A stretch of DNA of 64,000 nt from NCBI GenBank assembly GCA_003260075.1, contig QLIY01000081.1, forward strand, positions 187,256-251,255. Direction: 5' to 3'. The notes beneath the pieces were generated by a model. That model was not told the DNA's origin and did no database searches. It saw nothing but the letters and a program-made list of their open reading frames with translations. Both the position numbers and the translations under genes were made by a program. Below are positions 1 to 12,800 of the stretch, in pieces (within the stretch, counting starts at the first letter, position 1; each line of letters opens with the position of its first letter). The DNA is from Phallusia mammillata. Lineage: Eukaryota; Chordata; Ascidiacea; Phlebobranchia; Ascidiidae.

Positions 1-244
1 ACAACGATTCAAACTGGTATGATTTCCATGTTGTATTTATAGTGAAGGGCTTATTTTTCAAATTAAAAACCAATTTTGATGGTTTAAGATTTAGTTAGCG
101 CAAATTTATTTCGCTTTTCGAACAAGGAATTTATCAGCTACACTTTTGTAGTTTTTATTTACGCTAACGAACTATTGCGACACAAACTTATAACCAAGCA
201 TGCCCAAAGATCAATTGAAACTTTAATTTCTCTTTTGGTTTCAG

Positions 245-2110
245 ACAAGCAAGCGCTGGATGGCGCCAGAGATCGCAGACGAGCAGCCTTACACTGAAAA
301 ATCTGACGTGTGAGTTTACGCCATCAATTCATTACTAATTCAGTGACAATCATCGTTGGTTTATACGTTGTGGGTTCGAATCCCACCGAGCCAAAATATT
401 TTTGCCTTTGCCTCACCACAAGGAAATGCTTGATTCAGCACAACGACTATTGCTAGCCTGGTGTATACTTCAACACAACAATAAGAAATTGTTTTCCCAG
501 TATAAATTATTACTTGTAGCATGCTCACGGAGTCAAGATGTTTGATAACTTTGGTTTCAGGAGGCGTTATAAAAAACTATGTTGAACTTTATATCATATG
601 AACTGTAAGAGATACTGTTAATGAAACATGTACTCATTTATTATACCAACTCAATACTTTAATAACCCTTTTTTTGCTGATATCAGCGCTTTTTCTGTTA
701 AACAATGCAACCACCATCTATTTCTGTTCTGTCGCAGTTGGTCGTTCGGAGTCACGGTTTGGGAAATACTGTCACTTGGGGGAACCCCCTATGACGACAT
801 CTCTGATCAGCTGGTCCCAGGTCACGTGCAGAGGCAGATCAGCACTGGAGGTTCGATTCTGCCCGTCACCAGGTGATACTCATTTCAATAAGTAATACTC
901 CTAGTTAGAACTTAGAGCTGGAATCACCCAGTCTGTTGCTTGTTAGATGAAAACTAGCCTTATAGCAATAGATTTAAGTTCAGAAAAAACATTTAGTCGT
1001 TCATCCTTTAGTTTTAAAGATTTTTTTTCAGCATCGTCAGTATATAGACGCTTTTTCAACATCGTCAGTATATTTTACCCAAGTATGTAGTTTCGACGCC
1101 AAGGGTTCTGCCTCTGCTATTGGTACCCAACCTTTTCTCCACATGTGCCCAACTTAATCATTTCCAAACTCCTTTTTACATGCCATGAAACAATTACAAT
1201 TTTGAGTGAAAAATACTTCAATCAAATTGCTTCTTTGTTAGAAACCGCCCATTTTCTCATTGTTTATTTGTTGATGATGTTAAAATGAGTATTTTGCTTA
1301 ATGCCATTTTTGGTTAGTTTGTCATTATCTGCGTATACTTTTAATCAAAACGCTTTGAAATTAAATCTTGGCTTTCGTTTTGTACTCACGGTGTCTGTTG
1401 TCTTACTTATTGTTTGACATGATTTATTGACAAGCTGCAGACAGTGCACACTGTTTCGACCTATAATGTCCCATCAGTGCAGCTGTGACGAGAGATCGGC
1501 CGGATTGGCTAGTGTAGCCATCCAACAGCACTCCAGTTTTTGGGAGTAACAGGGTAAAACCCCGTGCCTCCCCTATTCTGTGCGATGCCACAGCTGGGCA
1601 TAAACCACAGAGGAAACTGGCTCACAATGGCCATGCAACTGCTAGGGGACCAAAGTGAAGTCGGCTCAGTGTCACAGCAGGTCGAGACAGTGTGCACTGT
1701 CTGCATCTTATCATTTATTGGCTCCATGCTTTTACATTTATTGACAATGTATAAAACTTTGCCACTTTTCAATGCGACAGAAACACAACCAAGCGATTTT
1801 GGATGCTTCTTCAACGATGCTGGGCGGGAAATCCCCTAGATAGACCCAACTTGAATGACGCCAAAAGCTTGCTTCTCAAAATGAAAGCAAACTCGGTGCG
1901 TTGCGATTTTGACACCCCGTGTGTAAGACCGTTGGTAATGATTTGCCATTTTGATACATCTGATAGAGTATTACTATGGTTTTTCATATGAAGTGAAAAT
2001 TGTTTTGTTACTATGACATCACAATTCTTTTATTATTATTTTAGAACGCGATTACTGTTGCCAAAGCGCCGGGATACCATTTCTTTCCTGCATCGAGCGT
2101 TCAATGCTGA
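245..2110 (+). CDS. Receptor-type tyrosine kinase, C-terminal part
   Basis: These are the last four coding exons of a protein tyrosine kinase; the 5' part lies left of the window. Exons are 245-309, 738-872, 1781-1922 and 2045-2110 (stop TGA), all with AG acceptors, GT donors and matching phases. The first carries the activation-loop end RWMAPE and TEKSDV. The second continues WSFGVTVWEILSLGGTPYDD (subdomain IX, with the tyrosine-kinase WSFG and GGTPY signatures). The third has RCWAGNPLDRPNLNDAKSLL, the conserved C-lobe RCW and DRP elements. The tail after the domain is only about 35 residues and shows no obvious SH2-docking tyrosine motif. The enzyme would phosphorylate protein tyrosines. 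I cannot assign a subfamily; a cytoplasmic tyrosine kinase is possible because no transmembrane part is visible. The third intron holds a MITE (1429-1712) and the first a SINE. Confidence 0.88.
345..478 (+). mobile_element. tRNA-derived SINE copy 1
   Basis: A tRNA B-box (GGTTCGAATCCC) at about 373-384 is followed by a tail (CCTTTGCCTCACCACAAGGAA, GATTCAG, CTAGCCTGGTGTATAC). The same parts occur in the same order on the minus strand at 13.9-14.0 kb. No complete tRNA fold or clear A box is present, so this is a SINE and not a tRNA gene. It lies in the first visible kinase intron. Confidence 0.6.
1033..1076 (+). repeat. Short direct repeat
   Basis: CATCGTCAGTATAT occurs twice about 29 bases apart in the kinase intron, each copy preceded by a T-rich stretch ending in CAGC or CAAC. 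It is probably a local tandem duplication with no visible function. Confidence 0.5.
1429..1712. mobile_element. MITE with about 34-bp terminal inverted repeats
   Basis: The left end (GACAAGCTGCAGACAGTGCA at 1429) and the reverse complement of the right end (GATAAGATGCAGACAGTGCA) match over about 34 bp with three differences. Both ends are flanked by ATTTATT (1422-1428 and 1713-1719), a 7-bp target duplication that could be read as 8 if a shared G is counted. The 284-bp element has no coding capacity and contains smaller hairpins. It sits in the intron between kinase exons 738-872 and 1781-1922. The superfamily is uncertain. Confidence 0.8.
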
Positions 2111-2260
2111 ATCGAACTTGATCTCAACCTGGTAGTTGGGTCATGGGTTCGAATCCCGCGACGAGCGATAAGTGCCACGATTTAGCACCTTGCCTTGACT
2201 TTGTTTGCCTTGACTTTGTTTGGTTTCACTTTGTTTGGTTTGAATCACATCGCCACAAGT
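2110..2260 (+). mobile_element. tRNA-derived SINE copy 2 with tandem tail
   Basis: A B-box (GGTTCGAATCCCGCG, about 2145-2159) is followed by GCACCTTGCCTTGAC, matching the tail of the other SINE copies. Then comes a short tandem array of a 12 to 15-base unit resembling CCTTGACTTTGTTTG (about 2193-2250). The copy starts at or just after the kinase stop codon, so it probably supplies part of the 3' UTR. Confidence 0.55.
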
Positions 2261-3889
2261 TTTAGTTCAGATTCACACTATGCGTGTTGAGCATCCACCT
2301 GACGAGTTGTTTTTCCTCAAAAGTATGTGTATTGTGACGTAACAAAATGCGTAAAATTTGAAAAAAGTTTTCATGACGTCATCACTAAATAGCCAAAAAC
2401 ATAATTTTCTAAATTTGTTTAAAACTTTTTTTGTGCTTCATGTTATCTGAAGTCATAAGGTAAAAATACCGTTAGGATAAAGTCATCTACTCACTTAGCA
2501 ACACTATTGCATGTTATTAGCATGATTTTTCACCATTGCTTTGCTTGGGTTTGCACACAAAGCCTGAACATTTGAAACTTCGTTCAGCATGTTGACCGTT
2601 GTGCACAAATTGTTTTTTGCGTTAACTTTTCTGTACTTTACTCATAGACAAGGTGAAATGTTTCTCCATATAGAAGTGCTCCTAGTTTCAAATGTGTCGT
2701 TTATTGAAACAGTTTTCGTAGTTTCGCCATTTTACTAAAGCTTAAGCCAATGATTCTTATTTTAAGTTCGATAAAAATCTCTGAAATTCTCAAAAACCAA
2801 AAGAATGGAAAAAAAAATTGGGTAAAATGAAATTAGTTGGAGGAGTTTAAACGAAGCTTAAAGAAAATTTGGCAAAGGTTTGTTGAGTTGGTCAGTGTTA
2901 AGAAGACAAACTTCAAACGTACAAACTTCAAATCAGCTTTACATCGTGAAGTAACCAGTCCAATTACCGGTATTTCCTCGCACAAAAGGTCGATCTTCTC
3001 CGCGTGCCGTCGTGCGTCGGTGCAACGTGTTCTAATGCCCTCCAGCTATGAGACGACTCGGTGAGAGTGTTGTTCAAATCAGCACCTTTCACGACACATT
3101 TCCAGTGAGTCCAGTTCAACAGGTTTTCAACTTTGAAACGAGGACAGATTGAGATTTGCAATGGGAAGTTCAACTTAATGGTTGCAAAGTGCATCAGCTT
3201 AAAACGCTTAAGATTAGGAAGGTGATTATTGAGGTTTATTGCAGACCAAAAAATAAATAGGGAATTTATTTAGAGTCACTGAATAATGACTGCAAAGTTC
3301 AAGAACGGTTGAAATTTAAACCAACTTATAATTTTTTTTATCAAAATCATATTCGAATTAGCTTGTTAAGTGCCAAAGTGCTTGTATATTGCAGCGAACA
3401 GATTACAAAACGTCAAAATGTATGTAGCTTAACTTCCCTGGCAATGTTGCTTTTAATCAGTGCTGGATTAAGGGTCTGCTGGCATGTAGGCACATTTTAT
3501 AAGTGACCCGAAAATCAGGGTTGCCAACTAAAAAAATAGAATTATCAGTGTTGCCAAATCATTGTCACAAAGATCGTTGTTGTAAAGTGGCCTGGTTTTT
3601 TGACTGGCCTGTAGGCACGTGACTACTTTGCCTAATGGTTAATCCGGCACTGCTTTTAATCACCATCCTGGATTAAACAAAGTGATGTACCTTGACCGCC
3701 TGTTAAATGCAAAAGCCATGAAAGCCAAGATCACTAGATATTTTGCTTCATGTTGTGTTTGTTTTGATGTTTTCAACTTATCTAAATTATTTTTTGTGCA
3801 ATTGATTACAGTTTACAGACGTCAAGTATCAAGCATTGCCGAAACCGTAGTTAGATCTTTTAGGTACAACAACGAATAAGTTATAACTC
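2111..3889. other. Intergenic region, kinase 3' end to kelch gene start
   Basis: No gene is supportable here. It holds a SINE-like copy at 2110-2260, a 195-bp hAT MITE at 3458-3652, and otherwise AT-rich unique sequence. It must contain the kinase 3' UTR and the kelch gene promoter and 5' UTR, but I see no convincing core promoter motif. Confidence 0.6.
3458..3652. mobile_element. hAT-type MITE, TIR CAGTGCTGGATTAA
   Basis: The ends CAGTGCTGGATTAA and TTAATCCGGCACTG are inverted repeats with one mismatch. The exact 8-bp target duplication CTTTTAAT flanks both sides (3450-3457 and 3653-3660). The length is 195 bp with no ORF. The CAG...CTG termini and 8-bp duplication are those of hAT elements. 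It lies about 240 bp upstream of the kelch gene start codon. Confidence 0.88.
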
Positions 3890-6800
3890 ATGGCTGGATT
3901 AATTCACCAACGAAGTATGTCTGGGACAGTTCCTGGATCACTAGGGCGAAGACCCGAGTATCAGGCAAGTCGAATGTTTAGTTCAATGTTTGTTGGTATT
4001 GTGTAACCTACTCGGACATTGTTAAATTTGTTTTAAACCACTATTCAAATACGTATTTTGCATTTTAAACCTTCTTATCAACACATTTAGTTCAAACTAA
4101 TGCGCCGGTGCTTTTCTACGCATATAAAGCCCGATGCCTCAAACCAATGCATAAAATCCAACGTTTCAATGCACAAACTAAAGTATTCATTGATTGTTGT
4201 TTACTCACTTAATCAATGCAATATTTGGGTTGCCTGTTGTGACACAGCACATAACATGATGTTATATTTAAAACGGCGAAGCGCTTTTGTCTTTTAACAT
4301 TTGTATTCGAGTCCTAAGTTATTAATATAGTAAAAAGTTAGGGCGTTACTTCGCGACGCCTTTGCAAGTACTGAAGCGGCGTGACAACTCATTACCTGGA
4401 CAGAATTGTTCATTATTTTAATTTGTTCCAGATTTTCAAGTCGAACACACACAATAACCTGGTTCTAAACGGACTCAACGATCTTCGACAAGACAAAATC
4501 CTCTGTGACGTCACACTGGTGGCTCAGGAACAGCCATTCACAGCTCACAAGAATGTTCTAGCCTCGTGCAGCCCTTACTTGAGAAATCTCTTCAACAGCG
4601 AAGAAGGTTTTAAAAGCGAACACGAGGTAATTTGCTTTGATCCATAAATAGAAATAATACAATTATTTGTTATTGCTTCTATTGATGTGATGGGGAAGCA
4701 CCTTCCGCTTTTTTTTTCTTTTTGTGCGATGCATCTACAATATGCAGGATCGTTTGGATCCCTTGGATCGCTTGGTGCACTTTAATATCGCTTTGTGCAC
4801 CATTATATTGCTTTGTGCACCTTTATTCCGCTTGGTAGACGTCTTTATCACCCGGTGCAACTTTATGGTGATAATAATGCATTAAGCGAGGGATCCTGTA
4901 CATGTTAGATGTACCCTTTGTTGTGCGCCTGAGGAAAGCACATAAAATGCTTGATTTTAAGAGTCATCTATATGCTTATATCCGTGTTGCTTGCTTGGCA
5001 CGGTTAAGGACTTGTTCTTTTGATGAAAGTCGCAATATATTTGCATCCACAGATTGTAGAGATTCGCGGTGTTAGCGCTGAAGGTCTACGTCATGTTCTC
5101 GGTTTCATCTACACGTCAGAACTCCAACTCAGCATGAAGAACGTTCAGTGTGTACTTTCCGCTGCTGGTCATATGCAGTTGAAGCCAATACTCAACTTCT
5201 GCAAGGTTGGCGACTACACGGATTCTACATTCTAAATGCTAGCATATCTCTTTGGCCGTGTGTGTTTTGACCAAAGTTTGGTCGTCCTATGCTGGACTTT
5301 ACAATACATACACTTTCCTATTATTTTTCTCAACCAATAATTTTTGATGCAAGGTTTTGTAATGCTATTAAAATACGCATATTGCTTTTTAACTAAGAAA
5401 TCATAACATATTTGCAAAAATAAATTTGAGCGTGGCTTACTATCTTATGAACCAGTCATTTAGTCAACAAAATTTGCTTAAATAGTTTTTCATTTGCTTT
5501 TCAGGCATTTCTCATATCTGAGATATCGGTTTACAATTGTGTTGATATTATTCACATCGCCGAGAAATATCAACTGAATGGTGTTGAAGATAAATCTTAT
5601 AGTTTCATTGCCGAGCATCTCAACGAGTTGGTGAAAACGGAAGAGATTCAGGTAATAAATTTGTTACAAGTTATATTTCTTGAAACGCACAAAGATATTT
5701 TGTCAACAAACCTGTCAATGAATTGTTTGTGCTTACATTTCTTAGTGTTCCCCCCCCCCTTATAGTTTCATTGCCGAGCATCTCAACGAGTTGGTGAAAA
5801 CGGAAGAAATTCAGGTAATAAATTTGTTACAAGTTATATTTCTTGAAACGCACATTAAAGATATTTTGTCAACAAACCTGTCAATAAATTGTTTGTGCTT
5901 ACATTTCTTAGTGTAATTGGGAAACTTAAAATTAACCTTATTGGCAGATTCTGTTTTTCAATAAACTTACAACAGAAAAAATTGGAACTACATGATGGTA
6001 AAAATTGTCATATCAGGAAGCGTAGAGCCAACAAAAAGCTTGTCACATAACACAGAATACATTTTTTTAATTTACCGTCAAAAAAGCTGTCATTTTGCAA
6101 GATTATCTCGATAAAACGCCAATAACCAACAATCCATAACACGAAACTAATTGTTCAGAAACTGACCGTGGACAACATGAGTTTGCTTCTCGACTCTTAC
6201 TCACTCAAGAACGTTTCAGAGTTGGAATTGTTCGAGGCGAGCAGACAATGGCTGTTGTATATCTCTGACAGGTGAGATGAAATTGATAGTAAATATAAAA
6301 GCAAAGAAACGTACCAAGTATTTGAGCTGATACTAAACAAGTTTTGGGCCAAACAAATATGACAAACAGAAATCACCCCGATACAGTGTTCCTTGGTTTA
6401 TTCTTTCTGGAAATGTATTGTAGTTTAAATAAAACTTGAACACCTTAAAATTTCTCGTTTGTTTTGTAACTTTGAAATGTTCCATATTACCTCAACAAAA
6501 GTTACAGATCGAGTAGGGTTAAGTTTGAAGAAAACATGTTTGATTCACATTCGGCCACATTTGTGCCACAACTTTTAAATTGGCTTTGTTATATCTGCCC
6601 CCCCCCCAAGCAAAGAAACGTACCAAGTATTTGAGATGATATTAAACAAGTTTTGGGCCAAACAAATATGACAAACAGAAACCGCCTCGATACAGTGTTA
6701 GGTGACCTTGGTCTATTCTTCCTGGAAATTGATTCTAGTTAAAATTAAACTTGAACAGCTTAAAATTCCTCGTTTGTTTTGTAATTTAGTAGTCTAGAAA

Positions 6801-9800
6801 TGTTACTTATTGCCCAAACCAATGTTGTAGATCGAATAGGGTTTAAGTTGGAAGAAAACGTGTTTGATTCACATTCGGCCACATTTGTGCCACAATTTTT
6901 AAATTGGCTTTGTTATCGAAAGTTTCGTATTAAGACCGTGTTTCGGATGTGTACATTTAAGTTCGAGCCTCAATTTCGCGATCTTACAACTGTTAATCGC
7001 TTATTCGCAGATACCAACATGTTCGGGTCCTCATGGAAAAAATCCACTTCCCGCTCATTCCACCACGTGACCTGCTTCGTTACGTCAACTTTGTGGAATA
7101 CATGAGAGTAGAATGCAACTACTTGCTGCTGGAAGCTTCAAATTACCACATGTTACCACATTCCCAGCCGATTCTGCAGTCGTCCAGAACTCAGGTTCGC
7201 TGATTTACTTAGCTAGTCGGATCATTATTAAAGTAAGAAACAACACCAAAAGTTCGCAAAAAACAACACTTTTTTTCTCAACTGGAAATATGTAACTGTT
7301 AATTAACAAGACAGTTACCAATAACGATAAATTGGAAATGCAATTTGTAAGAATAACAAAAAGACAGTACACATATTTTTTTCCAACATCTCTGCTTATC
7401 TGGCATTCTGTCTCCTTCGGTAATACTATAGTTACTTCAAAATGTTCCAAACAAACAAATCTTAAGATTTTTACTTTTTAGTTAACATTTGTGCCGCCAA
7501 AATTTCTCAGGTTCGTTCAAACGATCGTCGCATGGTTGTGATTGGTGGAGTGGATCCGCATGACCGAGTTTCCAATCAGCTGTTCGCAATCAACAGTGAC
7601 ATGTCGAAATCCGAGTTTCTTCCTCCGATGCACGAAGGTTTGTGCAGGTGAGAGGGTGTTGCTATGGCAACGGCCTATAAGTATTAGACGACAACGAAAA
7701 TTACATTTTTATGTTCCGATAAATGTTCATACCGTCACACATCTGCTTTCCCTTTCTTAGCAAAAGCCTGAAAACGTATTTCACCACTTCATATTACAAC
7801 ACAAATACCCAAACTTCAACATTATTGTAAAATAATTGTGGTTGTGTTATCACAGACCTGAATCTTACGATTTTGTTGTTAAAAAAGAGGCCAATCAAAA
7901 AACTTTGAAATATTAATACATTTTCAAAATATTTCTTGTTCTTGCATTTTCGTAATTCATTGCATCAACGTTTTACACAAATTTTGGTGCCAAGGTCAAA
8001 CCCCCAAGGTCAAATTTATGTTTTTCCAGCCACTGCGCATGCGTACTCAACAACTTCTTGTACGTCATCGGAGGTCAAAACATGTTCGACGAGAGGGGAA
8101 CCACCGCAGTTAATACCGTCATAAGATATGACCCAAGGTAAAATCAATTTAAAAAGTTGTTTTGTCTGAAACATCTGAACTAATCTCATACCTATGACAC
8201 CTTCTTTTGCTTGACAAACGCTTACTCTTAGACAAGCGGTGGATTATGTTTTTTCAATGTGAACAGTTTAGAAACCCCCCCCCCAAAGTTGTTTTGTCTG
8301 AAACATCTGAACTAATCTCATACCTATGACACTTTCTTTTGCTTGACAAACGCTTACTCTTAGACAAGTGGTGGATTATGTTTTTCAATGTGAACAGTTT
8401 AGAATCACATAATAATATCTGAAACGTCAAAATGTTCTTCACAATTCTATCGTCTTACTTGTTTTGTGCCAGACCGGGAGTCTAAATATTTACATGTAGA
8501 CACTTATTCTGCTGTGATAAACCACTTTCAATTGAATCTTGGATTTATATATGTTACTAAAACTTTCCCTTTAGGTTCAACATTTGGATGAGAATCGCTT
8601 CAATGAACGACAAACGAGCTGGTTTTACCGTCAGTGTGGTGGACAATCGACTCTATGCTCTTGGTGAGTTAAAAATCTAACAGTTTGGGGTTCGGTGAGT
8701 CGGTAAAGGTGAAAAACACCAAAACTGTGCTTAACGGCAGCTTTTAACCAGGATATCGATATTAATTCCATTCGGGTAGTTTACTATTTTCCAAATTAGT
8801 ATTACTTCATAACTTTTTAATTCCGTGACTTCAATTTTGGTCATTTCATTTTTTTTAAAAATAAGTGCATGAATTTAATCTGGTTGTTCTCAGAGGGAAC
8901 AGCAATAAAAACTCTTAATAATGTTGTTTCTCACCCTTAGGTGGAGTGAACGCTGCTGGTCGCATGTCTTCCATGGAATGCTACTCACTTGAGGACGATA
9001 GATGGCGCTACGTAGCCTCGGTGCAGGCTGGTTTGTGCGACCACGCCCAATCCGTCCATGGAAATCTTATTTACATTAGTGGTGGATTCAAAGAAGGAAG
9101 ATTTACCAACCAACTTCTCGCGTACAGTCCCAGGTAGGCTTCAACTTGAATGCTTACCCAAGTAGGTTTTCAATATTGAACGATTAGCAAAACACAACTT
9201 GTTCACTAAGTTAGTTGTATTGCTAACTCTAACCCTAAACGAAAATAATCTTTTCAAATAGCCATAATTCCTAATAAATATAAAATAAGCTTATATTTCG
9301 GACACGGACTTAGCTGTAGTAAAAACTGCAACATATAGTAAAGTAAGACACAACCAAGGCTTTTTATTTTTTACCGTTCGGCAACAGGTTTAAGACATCA
9401 ACAGTGCTAAAACAGTTAAGGCATTAGAGAAATAGTGTAATATAGACACAACAACAAGCGGTGCAAGCAAATGCCAAAATACGGCCTTTATTCGGACTTG
9501 ATTTTACCAAGTTTCAGGCTTTGTGTAAAAAAAATCTAGCGTGGGCCAGGTTTCGAGCTTCAGTTTCGGTTTTGTATCGTGTGTAGGACCTCAACTTTGC
9601 CCGCTTACAATTCTGGGACGCCATACAGCAATCGTACAAAACTATGTGGAAATCACCCACTTCATTTTGTTTGTCTTTATGCAGACACGACACGTGGCAC
9701 GAGAGGACTCCCATGCATTTCGCAAGGGGTTGGCACGCAATGGTCCCGTTTGGAGACAGCATATTTGTGACAGGAGGAAATGCTGGCTTGAACAAGAGAA

Positions 9801-12800
9801 TCGATATTCACGGCAAGTAGTTGGAAACCTTAATTTGAATCACACAAGATTTTGAGTATTTAATAATATGAATATACTGTTGCTGCCAGGCATAATGCAT
9901 CAACAAAATTTCAGCTCTTTTTTTCAGCTCGCAAATTTTGTTGATATTTAATAATATGTTTAGGTCACTCACAATATTTTTAATGATGCCCGTTTGAATA
10001 CAACCAGTTTACCTCAAATTTATTATAGAGTAAAATTAGAACCATAGGTTTTATTGTTCAAATACAATCATCAATTTTCTTATTTCAATAAAAACATTAG
10101 TTTTTTCATTCAAATTAAATCATTATTATTTTTATACGGCTTTTCTGGCAATTGCATTTTTATACATTTTTTATAGAATCATTATTAGTTTAATAGTTAA
10201 GTACCAAATACTATTTTGATTTACAAGTTTTTATATTGTAAACATTAATTTATAGAAACGGAAATCTACAACGCGATGAGCGATCAGTGGACACTTGTGG
10301 CGCCCTTGCCGCTCCCCCATAGCGAGGGCGGTTGCGAATATTACGATGGAAAGTTGTTTGTGGTAAGTTTTCGCAACCAAGTGACTTTGGCTCATTTTAT
10401 TTGGCACTAAGTTTCATTTTCGTCAAATCACGTTTATCCCCCCCCCCGTTTGTGGTAAGTTTTCGCAACCAAGTGACTTTGGCTCATTTTATTTGCCACT
10501 AAATTTCATTTTCGTCAAATCACGTATACAGTGCAAATAACTAAGGCTTAATTTCGAATGCTGTGATTACCATTGCCTTCATGCAGGCATCGTTTTTATC
10601 CTTAAATTTCTTCTATTTGTTAAACAGCCTAAATAACACACTTATGAATAAATAAGGTAATAAGGTTAGCTTTCACTTTTAGAGGAAATATATTTTGTTT
10701 TCTACCAAGATCTAAGATTCTAAGGGTTAAATAGTTTGCCAATTATAACCCCCCCCCCCAAGGTAATAAGGTTAGCTTTCACTTTTAGAGGAAATATATT
10801 TTGTTTTGTATCGAGATCTAAGGTTTAAATAGTTTGCCAATTATAAAGCGTCAGTTGAAGTTTAGTATGAACGAAATTTGGGTCGTTACAAACGAAAAGT
10901 TATGATGTGGATTTTGAAACGTTCATTTGTGTTTAAGTTTGTGTTTCGATATTTTTAGGTTGGAGGTTACAGCTGGTCACAACAGAAATGTCTGGGAACG
11001 ATTCAATGTTACGACCCATCAAAAGACACGTGGGAGAGTCCAGGTGAGATAAAGTTATGATAACAGTCCTTAACTGTAATTTAACTGTTTGTTCTAAGCT
11101 TCTGAATTTATGGCGACCTGGGAAATTTTAGCTTTTGTAAACCTTCAAATAGTTTATTGTGCTTCGGGCAAAACTTAAAAAATATGATGTTCATTTGACA
11201 AATACTTGTATGAGTATTATAATGTACTTTTGTAAAACTTGTACTTTAAGAAGTAACTAAAACAAAATTGATAATAAACGATTGTCAATTTAAAAGATAA
11301 ATTTAAAGAGTTATAATTAGATTACAATTTAATAATGTTTTTCATTGGGCTTTTTATTATAAAAACTGAGTTCAAAGAACGCATTTTTTCATGTCTTGTG
11401 GTGAAACTTAAGAAATTAAATTCGTTTTACAGGAAACTTACCAATCGAGCTATCCGGTGTCCGACTCGCCAACCTCACAATTCCCTATTCTGTGTCTCCT
11501 CGAAGCGGATTGGCTACAGCAAGTCACGTGCCGTTGTCATGGCCACCGAGGCAGCCGGGCGTGGGACCAGCAGGTCGACAAATCGAACAGGTGGGAAGTA
11601 ATCACGATTTTTGTCTTTTTCATAAATTTCGCTTTTTTAGTACTGAATAAAAGCACAAACCTAAGGCCCACGAAAGAATAAACACAAATTATACTAGTTT
11701 ACTTAATTGTTGGTTTTACGCGCGCACAGGGTTCTTTAATTGGTTTTCTTTGTGGCTAAATGCGCCACTTTCTAAACATTAAAAGCAAACCAATGTTGAC
11801 AATACTGGTCTAAAACCACAAAACATCCCTTCAACTTTTACAACATGTTTTTCTTCAGCTGGACCCCCCCCCCCCGAAGCGGATTGGCTACAGCAAGTCA
11901 CGTGCCGTTGTCATGGCCACCGAGGCAGCCGGGCGTGGGACCAGCAGGTCGACAAATCGAACAGGTGGGAAGTAATCACGATTTTTGTCTTTTTCATAAA
12001 TTTCGCTTTTTTAGTACTGAATAAAAGCACAAACCTAAGGCCCACGAAAGAATAAACACAAATTATACTAGTTTACTTAATTGTTGGTTGCACGCACACA
12101 ACCCCCCCCCCCCCCCCCCCCCCCCCCCGACGGTTTTCCTAATATTTCAATGCAACTCAGCAGCTACGATTTTTCCAATTAAAATAACTTAACTCAACAA
12201 CATAAATGAACCCTCACAACAATGTGCGTTTTCCCCCCCCCCACGTATGATGTCGGGCAATTCCCTCTTCAACGGCGGTGCCCCATCCCAGATTAGTGGG
12301 TCTGGACCGTCCCAGTTTAATGGTGGTGCCCCCTCCCAATTCATGCCGGGTTACATGGACCCCTTCGCTATGGGTGACATGCGTGACATGATGAGCGATT
12401 ATGCACAACCAAACAACAAGTAGGTTGAAGCAAAGAAACAAATTTAGCTTAGATTACAATTGCATTTTGCTATACCGGCATTGGATTTAACTACATTGGC
12501 CTGTGACGGTTTTCCTAATATTTCAATGCAACTCAGCAGCTACGATTTTTCCGATTAAAATAACTTAACTCAACAACATAAATGAACCTTCACAACAATG
12601 CGCGTTTCAAATCCTTTTTTCTCACATTTTTCCTTTCATCTTCCACCAGATTCGCTCCTCCTCTTGCCACCGGAAGATCCGACTCTTCCCGTTACAGCAA
12701 TCCCAAGGAGTTCAGGACTCCGGTTGTTCGTGATCTTCCTATGGATTCAGGAAAGGAATACAGACTCGAGAGTCAAGATGGAGGAAGCATTTACAGGTGG

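Noticed and set aside
368..390. tRNA gene
   Set aside because: Only a B-box half is present; no A box at the right distance and no acceptor stem.
5760..5813. Second copy of a kelch exon as an alternative exon
   Set aside because: It lacks the acceptor and 5' half and follows a C10 joint; best explained as an unmerged allele.
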